From Mycolicibacter terrae (GTDB lineage Bacteria > Actinomycetota > Actinomycetes > Mycobacteriales > Mycobacteriaceae), in NCBI RefSeq assembly GCF_010727125.1, contig NZ_AP022564.1:4502187-4566186 (forward strand): a DNA stretch of 64,000 bases. The letters run 5' to 3'. Below the pieces are notes generated by a model, which was given only the letters and a program-made list of their open reading frames with translations, was not told the DNA's origin and searched no databases. The position numbers and the translations under genes were made by a program. The first letter of the stretch is position 1, and the number at the start of each line of letters is the position of its first letter. Of the stretch, positions 9,932 to 18,900 are shown piece by piece.

Positions 9932-9966
9932 CACGTGCGGCCGGGCAAACAGCCCGGCCGCACGTG
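9932..9966 (+). terminator. Intrinsic terminator-like hairpin after PGRS gene 1
   Basis: CACGTGCGGCCGGGC pairs perfectly over 15 bp with GCCCGGCCGCACGTG across a 5-nt loop. It starts 38 bp after the stop codon. There is no T-tract, which is usual for mycobacterial I-shaped terminators. Confidence 0.75.
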
Positions 9967-10173
9967 TCGGTCTTGCGCCTGCTGCCGCGGTGCGGGAGCA
10001 CCTCGGCAACCGGCGGTCGCAGATTCCCGCGGTACATGAATAGGCCCGCCAACGGCTCGCCGTGAGGGTCGCTACCACTCGCGTTCCGCCAGCATTCGGT
10101 TCCACCGGAAAGTTTGCTGGCCGCGCGTGCCCTCCTCCCCCCTCACTCCCCGTAGATCCCGCCGGCAGCAACG

Positions 10174-10797
10174 GTGGACCCACCGGGCAGATGTGGCGGC
10201 GGCACTTGTCGCGGCAGGACGGATATCGAAAGCGCCAAGACGACTACCGGCTTCGGCGACACCATCGGCGGCCCCGGCGGGACGGCGAGCGGTACGTCGA
10301 CCGGCGGTGCGGGCGGCAGCGCCAGCAACGGCGGCCACGGTGGTACCGGTGGCAAGGCCAGCATCGCCGCCGGTGGCGAAAACGCCGTGGCCAGCGGCAC
10401 ATCTCAGGGCGGCACCGGCGGCGAGGGCGATGGCGGCCAGGGCGGCAACGCCGGAACCAGTCGGGTTACCGCACTGGGTGAGAACACCACCTCGACCGGT
10501 GGCAGCGCTACCGGCGGCGACGGCGGCACCGGTTCCGGCACCGGCAGCACCGGTGGTAACGGCGCCGACGGCAACATCGGGGCCGCGCTCACCAGCGCCG
10601 GCAGCTCAACCGACCAGCCGACCGCCAACAACAACACCGTCGTCGGCGGCAGCGGCGGCCTGGGAGGCAGCGGTCACACCGGCGGCAACGGAACCGAGGC
10701 TGATGTGTATTCGGTCAACAACGGGAGTAACTCGGCGTGGCCTAACCCGAACAACGACCAAACGGTTACCGGTGCCAATGGGGCGGACAACCCGTGA
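10174..10797 (+). pseudogene. C-terminal remnant of a PGRS gene
   Basis: The frame encodes about 190 residues of C-terminal PGRS sequence without a signal peptide, N-terminal domain or hinge. From about 10267 the product (GGPGGTASGTSTGGAGG, then KASIAAGG, then TSRVTALGEN) aligns with the last 150 residues of PGRS gene 4. It ends with the family tail TGANGADNP followed by a hairpin terminator, so the 3' end is native. No ribosome binding site precedes the first ATG (10174), and the first 30 residues look like random readthrough. It is best read as what remains after deletion of the 5' part of a paralogue. A short expressed gene cannot be excluded. Confidence 0.65.
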
Positions 10798-10815
10798 CCC
10801 GATAGCCCCTCAACC

Positions 10816-10844
10816 CTGCGGCCGGTCCTTGCGACCGGCCGCAG
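10816..10844 (+). terminator. Hairpin terminator after the PGRS fragment
   Basis: CTGCGGCCGGTC pairs perfectly with GACCGGCCGCAG over 12 bp around a 5-nt loop, followed by TGGTTTTC. It lies 19 bp after the stop of the fragment. Confidence 0.75.
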
Positions 10845-11162
10845 TGGTTTTCAGGCGGTACCCGGGCCGGCGCGAGGCACCACATTTCCCCCACGATGAG
10901 GATGCACCCCCAGCGTTCTGATGCCACTGATGGCCAGTGGGCCGCTGACCTTACGTTTTCCTGATAAACACTCCTTCGTGCGGAATGGCATACCGTCCGC
11001 CAAATCGCCACGGTAGTCCACCGTCAACCCCGGCGATAGGCACGGTTCCTGAGAAATAGGCGACCAGTTGTAGTCGAAGCCGAGTGTCGTGATCACGTTC
11101 AACGGGGTCTCTACCAGCAGAGCCGCCGCCAAGTCGGAGGGGTCTCCGGCGACGGAAAAGGG

Positions 11163-11190
11163 TTGACTGCCTCAGAATTACTGCTTACCG
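11163..11190 (+). promoter_or_regulatory. Promoter of PGRS gene 2
   Basis: TTGACT (11163-11168) and TTACCG after 16 bp (or TACCGT after 17 bp) form the boxes. GGGTTGACT and the CTGCTTACC area closely match the promoter of PGRS gene 3. The leader is about 55 nt and carries CTAAGGAGA before the ATG at 11253. Confidence 0.55.
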
Positions 11191-11252
11191 TGTTTTAACC
11201 AATTCGCATAGAATTCGTTATACGAACTATATGTTCGACTAAGGAGATTGCC

Positions 11253-14200
11253 ATGTCTCGTCGTCGTCAGACTGGCTTGTCAGGTCGTCGCAGCAGCCGG
11301 GTGGTTGGTGCTGGCAGCGCGGTGGGGGCGTTCCTCGCGTTCGGCATGGCTCCGTTGGCTGCCGCACCGGCGGCGCATGCCGATTTTGAGGATGTGCTGG
11401 TGGACTTGCTCGGTCAGGGGCTGGGCGACGCGGTCGGCAATCTGGGCGCCAACTGGGGTGATCAGGCCGCGTGGGAGGTGGTCTTGGACCCGGCCAGCTG
11501 GACGGTTTTCTTTGATGGGCTCGGCAGTCAGGCCACCTGGGATGCGGTGCTGGCCGACCTGGATCTGAACGGCATCGGGGGGGCGGCTGATGCGACTCTG
11601 GCCGGGTCTGCCGCAGCGACCTTTAACTGGAGCGAGATCAACTGGCTGATGCCGTTCGGCGACGGTGCACCCGGGACGGCGGCGAATCCGGACGGTGGCG
11701 CCGGCGGGTGGATCTTCGGCAACGGCGGTGCGGGCTGGGATGCCGATGGCACGGGTACGAGCGTCAACCCCGACGACGGTGGTAACGGCGGTCAGGGCGG
11801 CCTGTTCGGCGGCAACGGCGGTGACGGTGGTGACGGCTACGACAGCGGCGATGGCGGCGACGGTGGCGCTGCCGGGCCCTTCTCCTGGTTCAGCCACGGT
11901 GGCGACGGCGGCAACGGGGGTAATGCCATCACCGCCGGCGGCGATGGTGGTGCCGGTGGTGCCGGTGGTGACGCTTCCCAGTGGGGTCTGTTCAGTACCG
12001 CCGGTGTCGGCGGTAACGGCGGTGCCGGTGCGATGGGGGTCGCCGGCACCGCTGGCAGCTTTGCCAACGGCGGTGATGGCAACGGCGGCAACGGCAAAGC
12101 CGGCGGCGCGGGTGGTAACGGCGGCGTCGGCGGTAAGGGCTCGACCTTCTTCGGCGCCGGCGGCAAGGGCGGCTCGGCCGGTGCCGGTGGTGAGGGCGGT
12201 ACCGGTGGCGCGGGCGCCGCCGGCACGGACGCCACCGGGATCGCCGACGGCACCGATGGCGGCAACGGAGGCGCAGGCGGCGTTGGCGGTGACGCCGGCA
12301 AGGCCGGTGCGGGCGGTGCGGGCGGCTGGTTCGCCTCCGCGGGTGCCACGGGCTCGGGGGCTAACGCCGGAAACGGCGGTGTCGGTGGTGTCGGTGGCAA
12401 CGGCGGGAACGCCAACGGTGAGACCGGGACAGCCGGTACAGACGCTCTCGCCGGCAGCGGCGCCGACGGCGGTGACGGCGGTGTCGGGGGTGACGGCGGC
12501 GTCGCTGGTGACGGCGGCATGGGCGGTGTCGGCGGTGAGGGTGGTACCTCCACCAACGGCACCTTGGCCGCTGCGGGTCTCGGTGGCCAGGGTGGCAACG
12601 GTGGCGATGCCAAGGGTGGTGCCGGTGGTGGCGGCGGCATGGGTGCCGGCGGCGGCAACAACGCGACCGCCGGGACCGGTGGCAACGGCGGTGCCGGTGG
12701 TGACGGCGGCACGGCCGGTAGTGGTGGTGCCGGCGGCGCGAACGGTGACAACAGTGGCACTGGCGCCAGCGGTGCGGATGGATCTTCCGCGGGTGGCGCG
12801 GGTGGTGCCGGTGGTCAGGGCGGCAAGGGCCAAGGCCTCTACGACGCGACTGGCAACGCTCAGGCCGGTGGCACCGGCGGCACCGGCGGTATGGGCGGTA
12901 TGGGTTCGAGCGGCGACGCCAACGGTAATGGCGGCGCCGGTGGCGCCGGTGGTGACGGCGCCAGCGCCGGAACGGGTGGGACCGGCGGCAGCGGCGGTGA
13001 TGGTGGCGCCGGTGCCCAGGGCGTCGCCGGCGGCCCGGGTTACGGCGGCGGTGGCGGCGGTGGTGGCGGCGGCGGCAGCGTCTTCGCCAACGGTGCAGCC
13101 ACCGCGACCGGAACGGCCACCGGCGGTGACGGTGGTGCCGGTGGTGCCGGCAGCCTCACCGCGGCCGGTGGGCACGGCGGTACCGGCGGCCAAGGCACCG
13201 TCTCGGCTGTGGGTCTCGGCAGCGAGGCTGACGGTGATGCCACCGGCGGCAACGGCGGTGGCGGTGGCGCCGACGGCGGCACGGGCGGCAAGGGCGGGGA
13301 CGCTTTGGTTGGGGCGAACCTGGGTGGCACCGTCACCGATGCCACGGCCGACGGCGGTGACGGCGGGTCCGGTACCAACGGCGGCCAGGGCGGTGCGGGC
13401 GGCTACTCGGAGGTCACCGCTGGCCTGCAAGGCGGCACCGGGGGCAGCGCGTCCGGTGCAGGAACCGGTGGTGCTGGCGGCAACGCGGACGGCGCCGGAA
13501 GCGTCGGCGGAAAGGGCGGCAGCGGAAACATTCAAGGTGGGTTTGTCAGGCCCGATATCGGCGGCAACGACGGGGCGGCCAGCGGGTTCGGAACCGGTGG
13601 CGATGGCGGCAACGCCGAAGGTGCCGGTAGCCACGGCGGCAACGGCGGCACTGGCAGTGTTGTTGCCGGCGGAAGCGGTGCGGTAGCCGACGGTTCCGGT
13701 ATCGGCGGTAATGGCGGTGACGGTATCGGCGGTGGCACCGGCGGCATCGGCAGCAGCGGTCAGGTTGGCGCGTTTGCTGCTGGGGCCCATGCTGGCGGTA
13801 CCGGCCAGAGCGGCAACGGTGGTGACGCCACGGGGGCCGGCAGCGTCGGTGGGGACGGCACCATCGGCAACATTCAGGCATTCGGCGTCAACAGCGACGC
13901 CAGCGGGACCGCCACCGGCGGTGACGGTGGTGCGGCCAGCAACGGTGGTCACGGTGGTACTGGCGGTCAGGGCAGGATCGTGACGAACGCGACCGGTAGT
14001 ACGGCCACCGACAGTTCGGCGACGGGCGGCGATGGCGGCGACAGTGACGTCCTTGGCGTTCAAGGCGCTTTGGGTGGCCAAGGGTACGTCTTCGCCGGGA
14101 CCTTCGGTGTTCCCGGTAGCGGAGGTGAGATCTCCGGTGCCACCGCCGTGGGCGGCAACGCAGCCGACGGTGGGGCCGGTGGCATTGCCAGCCAGGGTGG

Positions 14201-15611
14201 TATCGGGCAGGTTGAGGCGATCAACGGGACCATCGTCAACAGCTCCGCCGTCGGCAGCGACGGTGGTGGCGGTGGACTCGGTGGGTATGCCACGGTGAGC
14301 GCCACCAACGGCGGCTCCATAACCGATGGGCATGCGGTCGGCGGTCACAACGGCGCCACCGCGGTCGGCGGCTCGGCGACGGTGTCGGCCGACGGCGCCG
14401 GTAGCGCCGTCAACGGTGCCACTGCTACCGGGGGTAACGCCGGGGCCGGTGATGCCAACGGCGGCGTCGGCGGCAATGGCGGCAACGCCGATATCGAAGG
14501 GGTTCTGGGTGGCGTTGTCACCGGGAGCAGCGCATCGGGCGGCAACGGTGGCACCGGTACTGACGCCGGCGTCGGCGGCAACGGTGGCGAGAGCGGTGTC
14601 TATGCGGCCGGGGCAGGTACGACGGTCACCAACGCCGTCGCCACCGGCGGCGACGGCGGCGACGGCACCGACACCGGCGCCGGTGGTGACGGCGGCTCGG
14701 GCTGGGTCACCGGCGGGTACGACGGACTCACCTACCCCGACAACATCGTCCACGATGTCACCGCCGACGGCGGCGACGGCGGCGACGGCGACGGGATCGG
14801 CAGCACCGGCGGCGACGGCGGCAGTGCCCTTGTCCAAGGCGGAAACGGTGAAGCCATCAACGGCGGCAGTGCCACCGGCGGCCTCGGCGGCACCGGCACT
14901 GATGGCGGCGCCGGCGGCAACGGCGGTAACGCTCAGATCATCGCGATAGACCAGGCCACCGTCAACGACGGCGTCGCCCTCGGCGGCCTCGGTGGCGGCG
15001 CCACGAACGGCGCCACCGGCGGTAACGGTGGTCATGGCCAGGTCGTGTCCTGGAATGCCGGGGGCACCGCCACCGGTAGCGGTATCGGTGGTGACGGCGG
15101 CGCCGGCAACGGCGGCAACGGCGGTAACGGCGGCATCGGATCGGTACAGGGTCACGCGCCGGGAATCTCCGTGAGCGGGACCGCCACCGGCGGCGCCGGC
15201 GGCGACGGCGGCAGCAACGGCAGTGACGGCAGCCTCGGCGGCAACGGTGGCGACGGCGGCCGCGGCAACGTCCAATCGATCGGCATCGCAGGCTTGTCCA
15301 TTGACGCCGATGGCACCGGCGGCGCCGGAGGTAACGGCGGCGACGGCGGCGTCGGCGCCGTCGGTGGCAGCGGCGGTGCCGGAGGCATCGGTAACGCGAG
15401 CGTCGGTGGCGACGGTGTCGGCGGCACCGGCGGTGATGGCGGCTCGGTCGGGGCCGTGGGTAACGGCGACGGAGGTGACGGTGGTGCTGGCGGCAATGGT
15501 GGTGACAGCGCCACCACCGGCGGCACCGGCGGTAATGGTCAGGATGGACAGGACGGCCAACCCAACGGCGTGAGCGGCGCCGACGGTCTCAACGGCACGA
15601 ACAACCCCTGA
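11253..15611 (+). CDS. PGRS gene 2: secreted glycine-rich protein with signal peptide
   Basis: The product is 1452 residues. The ATG has a strong binding site, AAGGAGA, 6 nt upstream. Residues 1-43 (MSRRRQTGLSGRRSSR, hydrophobic core, AHA/D) and the domain to about residue 136 are nearly identical to PGRS gene 1, so the 5' ends are a recent duplication. A GGNGG region follows, then eleven glycines (598-608) after GGPGY, then beta-branched repeats. A block of about 230 residues (13250-13985) matches PGRS gene 1 (7600-8335) closely and includes the unusual shared words YSEVTAGLQGG, NIQGGF and GSVVAGGSGAVADG. The tail is DGLNGTNNP. Location outside the membrane is inferred from the signal peptide. 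Function is unknown; adhesion or cell-surface interaction is a guess from composition. Confidence 0.9.
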   Translation: MSRRRQTGLSGRRSSRVVGAGSAVGAFLAFGMAPLAAAPAAHADFEDVLVDLLGQGLGDAVGNLGANWGDQAAWEVVLDPASWTVFFDGLGSQATWDAVLADLDLNGIGGAADATLAGSAAATFNWSEINWLMPFGDGAPGTAANPDGGAGGWIFGNGGAGWDADGTGTSVNPDDGGNGGQGGLFGGNGGDGGDGYDSGDGGDGGAAGPFSWFSHGGDGGNGGNAITAGGDGGAGGAGGDASQWGLFSTAGVGGNGGAGAMGVAGTAGSFANGGDGNGGNGKAGGAGGNGGVGGKGSTFFGAGGKGGSAGAGGEGGTGGAGAAGTDATGIADGTDGGNGGAGGVGGDAGKAGAGGAGGWFASAGATGSGANAGNGGVGGVGGNGGNANGETGTAGTDALAGSGADGGDGGVGGDGGVAGDGGMGGVGGEGGTSTNGTLAAAGLGGQGGNGGDAKGGAGGGGGMGAGGGNNATAGTGGNGGAGGDGGTAGSGGAGGANGDNSGTGASGADGSSAGGAGGAGGQGGKGQGLYDATGNAQAGGTGGTGGMGGMGSSGDANGNGGAGGAGGDGASAGTGGTGGSGGDGGAGAQGVAGGPGYGGGGGGGGGGGSVFANGAATATGTATGGDGGAGGAGSLTAAGGHGGTGGQGTVSAVGLGSEADGDATGGNGGGGGADGGTGGKGGDALVGANLGGTVTDATADGGDGGSGTNGGQGGAGGYSEVTAGLQGGTGGSASGAGTGGAGGNADGAGSVGGKGGSGNIQGGFVRPDIGGNDGAASGFGTGGDGGNAEGAGSHGGNGGTGSVVAGGSGAVADGSGIGGNGGDGIGGGTGGIGSSGQVGAFAAGAHAGGTGQSGNGGDATGAGSVGGDGTIGNIQAFGVNSDASGTATGGDGGAASNGGHGGTGGQGRIVTNATGSTATDSSATGGDGGDSDVLGVQGALGGQGYVFAGTFGVPGSGGEISGATAVGGNAADGGAGGIASQGGIGQVEAINGTIVNSSAVGSDGGGGGLGGYATVSATNGGSITDGHAVGGHNGATAVGGSATVSADGAGSAVNGATATGGNAGAGDANGGVGGNGGNADIEGVLGGVVTGSSASGGNGGTGTDAGVGGNGGESGVYAAGAGTTVTNAVATGGDGGDGTDTGAGGDGGSGWVTGGYDGLTYPDNIVHDVTADGGDGGDGDGIGSTGGDGGSALVQGGNGEAINGGSATGGLGGTGTDGGAGGNGGNAQIIAIDQATVNDGVALGGLGGGATNGATGGNGGHGQVVSWNAGGTATGSGIGGDGGAGNGGNGGNGGIGSVQGHAPGISVSGTATGGAGGDGGSNGSDGSLGGNGGDGGRGNVQSIGIAGLSIDADGTGGAGGNGGDGGVGAVGGSGGAGGIGNASVGGDGVGGTGGDGGSVGAVGNGDGGDGGAGGNGGDSATTGGTGGNGQDGQDGQPNGVSGADGLNGTNNP

Positions 15612-15902
15612 TTGGAAGGGCGCGATCACGTTTGGCGGCACCATCGGGGTAGTTGCGGTACGCAGCTAAAGCAGTGAGGCCGGCGGTGCCCCCGGGGTGA
15701 CGATGCCGGCGCGGCAAGCGTCAGCGGGGTTGGTAACGGCGGCTTTCCGGTCGCGCATCTGCTGCGTCCCCGGAAGCCCATTTTCTAAGAATCATTGAAG
15801 TGTGCGATTAGCTGCAGACGACATTTATGGGCTCAGCGGGACTCCAAATTGCCTGCACAACCAGGCTACGGACCCTTTGATGTCCAACTGAGTGAACAAG
15901 GG
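15612..15902. other. Spacer between PGRS genes 2 and 3
   Basis: No gene and no clear terminator hairpin are visible after PGRS gene 2. The right half becomes AT-richer towards the next promoter. Confidence 0.4.
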
Positions 15903-15930
15903 TTGACTCTTGCGGAAGCACTGTTAACCT
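15903..15930 (+). promoter_or_regulatory. Promoter of PGRS gene 3
   Basis: TTGACT (15903-15908), a 16-bp spacer and TAACCT (15925-15930) repeat the boxes and spacing of PGRS gene 1. A TTTCCTGAGA motif follows at 15932. The start codon is 54 bp after the -10. Confidence 0.6.
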
Positions 15931-15984
15931 GTTTCCTGAGAAAGTGACTGTGTCGTCAATATGTACAGCTAAGGGGATAGTGCC

Positions 15985-18900
15985 GTGCCTCGTCGTCACC
16001 GGAGTGGCTCCAAAGGTCGTCGCAGCAGCCGGGTCATCGGCGCCGGCACCGCGGTCGGCGCGTTCCTCGCGTTCGGGATGTCCCCGCTGGGAGCGCCGGC
16101 GGTGCACGCCGACTTCGACGACGTGCTGGTCGATCTGCTCGGCCCGGGGCTGACGGACGCCTTCGCCGATCTCGGCGTCAACCTCGGTGACCAGGACGCC
16201 TGGCAGGTGGTCTTCGATCCGGTCAGCTGGACAGCATTCTTCGACGGGCTCGGTGAGCCGTCCACCTGGGATGCGATGCTGGCCGACCTCAACCTGAACG
16301 GCATCGGGTCCGCCGACTTCGACCTGCCGGGTTCGGCCGCATTCAGCTGGAACGAGATCAACTGGCTGATGCCGTTCGGTGACGGCACAGACGGCACGGC
16401 GACCAACCCCGACGGTGGCGCCGGCGGCTGGATCTTCGGCAACGGCGGCGCGGGCTGGGACGCCGACGGCACGGGTGCCAGCAACGACGGTGGCCACGGC
16501 GGCCAGGGTGGTCTGTTCGGCGGTGACGGCGGCGCCGGTGGCGACGGCTTCGACGGCGGTGACGGTGGTGCCGGTGGCGCCGCCGGCCTCTTCGCCTGGT
16601 TCAGCCATGGCGGCGCCGGCGGCAACGGTGGCGACGCGGTTACCGCGGGCGGTGATGGCGGGGCCGGCGGTATCGGTGGCGATGCCGCCCAGTGGGGCCT
16701 CTTCAGCACGGCCGGTGCCGGCGGTCACGGCGGTGACGGCGTGGTCGGTGCCGCCGGCCTGGCCGGCAGCTTCCTCGCCGGTGACGGCAACGGTGGCAAC
16801 GGCGGCACCGGGGCCGCCGGTGGCAATGGTGGCCAGGGCGGTAAGGGCTCGGTCTTCTTCGGCGCCGGTGGTAAGGGCGGCGCGGCCGGGAGCGGTGGCG
16901 CGGGCGGCGCCGGGGGCGAGGGCGCCGACGGTGCCGACGGCACCGCGGGCAGCATTGACGGCACCAGCGGGGGCAACGGCGGCCAGGGAGGCAACGGCGG
17001 TGTCGCCGGCCAGGCTGGCGCGAGCGGCGCGGGCGGCTGGTTCGCCGCCAACGGCACCGCGGGCGCGGCGGGTACGCAGGGCGTCGGCGGGCTCGGCGGT
17101 AACGGCGGTACCGGTGGCGCGGGCGCCGACGGCGCGAACGGCTCCGACGGCACCGCGGCGGACCCCGACGGTACGGCCGGGCAGGCCGGTGGTCACGGTG
17201 GCGATGCCGGCCAGGCCGGCGCCGGTGGGCAGGGTGCCGGTGGTCAGGCCGACAGCGGTACGGCCGGCGCGGCCGGCAGGGGCGGCAACGGTGGTACCGG
17301 CGGCCAGGGCTATAACGCGGCCACCGACGCCACGGCGGCGGCCGGCACCGCGGGCGGCGACGGCGGTGCCGGGGGCGACGCGGGCCTGGGTGGTTTGCAC
17401 GCCGACGGCACGACGCATGCGAGCGCGGGTGCTGCCGGCGTCGGCGGCAACGGTGGCGACGGCAAGGACGGTGCCGCGGGAGCCGCGGGCACGTCACCGG
17501 AGACCAAGGGCGGAGTGGGCCCCGACGGCACCGCCGGTGGCACCGGTGGCGCCGGCGGCAACGGCGGTCAGGGTGGTCTGGAAGCCGACGGCGCCCGTGC
17601 CGCGCAGGGCGACGGTGGCAATGGCGGTGCCGGCGGCAAGGGCGGCGCCGGCTATGACGCGCAGGCGGCCGGCGCCGGCGCGGGTGTCTCGGGCGGCAAC
17701 GGTGGTGCCGGCGGCGATGGCGGTGTCGGTGGCACCGGATCGACTGCCGGTGCGCATGGTGCCGGCGGCGTCGGTGGCAAGGGCGGGTCGGGTACCGATG
17801 GTGCAGACGGCGGTGCCGGCTCCCAGGGTGATGCCGCCAACCCCGACGGCGGGGCCGGCGGTCATGGCGGCAATGGCGGTAACGCCGGCGTCGGCGGTGC
17901 CGGGGGTTCCTCGGGTAACGGGGTCTTCGCCAACAGCGGCGCCAGCGGTTCGGCCGGTAAGGGCGGCAACGGTGGCGTCGGCGGCGCCGGTTGGGATGCC
18001 GCTTCCGACATCGATGCGACGGCCGGTACCGCCGGCGGTAACGGCGGCGTCGGTGGTGACGCCGGCGTGGGCGGAGTGCAGGCCGACGGCAGTCGGGCGG
18101 CTTCCGGGACGGCCGGGGTCGGCGGTAACGGTGGCGACGGCAAGGACGGCGCCGACGGTGACAACGGCACGCAGCACAACCCCGACGGTGAGGCCGGTCA
18201 GGCCGGTGGCGCCGGCGGTAACGGTGGGCTGGGCGGCCTGAACGCCGACAACACCCGCGCCACCACCGGTGACGGCGGTGACGGTGGAGCCGGTGGTAAG
18301 GGCGGACACGGCTACGAGGGCTTGGACGGCGCCAGCTCGGGTGCGGCCGGTGAGCACGGCGGCAATGGTGGCGCCGGTGGCGCCGGTGGTGTCGGTGGTA
18401 CCGGCACCAATGCGGGCGCGCACGGCGCCGGCGGTATCGGTGGTAACGGCGGCTCGGGTGGCGACGGTGCCGTCGGCGAGAACGGTATTGATGGCACGGC
18501 CAGCCGTGTCGACGGCACGGCCGGCCAGGCCGGTGGCGCCGGCGGCAATGCGGGCAAGGGCGGCGTCGGAGGCGCCAACGGCGACGGAACCACCGCCGCC
18601 GGCGGCCTCGATGGTTCGGCCGGCGTCGGTGGCAAGGGTGGTGCCGGTGGTAAGGGCTTCGACGGTGTCGACGGCACCGCAAGCCGGATCGACGGCGGCA
18701 ACGGTGGGGCCGGCGGGGCCGGTGGTGACGGCGGCCTGGGCGGTTTGGAGACCGACGGCAACCGCGCCGCGCAGGGCGATGGCGGCGACGGTGGCGCCGG
18801 TGGCCGGGGTGGTCACGGCCAGACCGGGGCAGCCGGTGTTGGCGCGGGTGTCAGCGGTGCCAATGGCGGGGCCGGCGGCAACGGCGGCGTCGGCGGCGTC

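Larger units (their letters stand above)
9967..11162. other. Intergenic spacer around the PGRS fragment
   Basis: Apart from the PGRS C-terminal fragment and its terminator (annotated separately), I see no gene between PGRS genes 1 and 2. The stretch 10845-11162 holds only a TTCCTGAGA motif (11046-11054), also seen upstream of PGRS genes 1 and 3. Confidence 0.5.

Noticed and set aside
11280..15644. Very long open frame on the minus strand (about 1450 codons) exactly opposite PGRS gene 2, and similar ones opposite genes 1, 3, 4 and 5
   Set aside because: They are complements of GGN/GCC-rich codons and give Ala/Thr/Val/Gly strings without starts, domains or ribosome sites. The plus-strand frames carry signal peptides and family motifs.
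3074..15941. TTTCCTGAGA motif upstream of PGRS genes 1, 2 and 3 as a shared operator
   Set aside because: It lies upstream of the promoter in genes 1 and 2 but downstream of the -10 in gene 3, so the position is not conserved. I leave it as an observation only.
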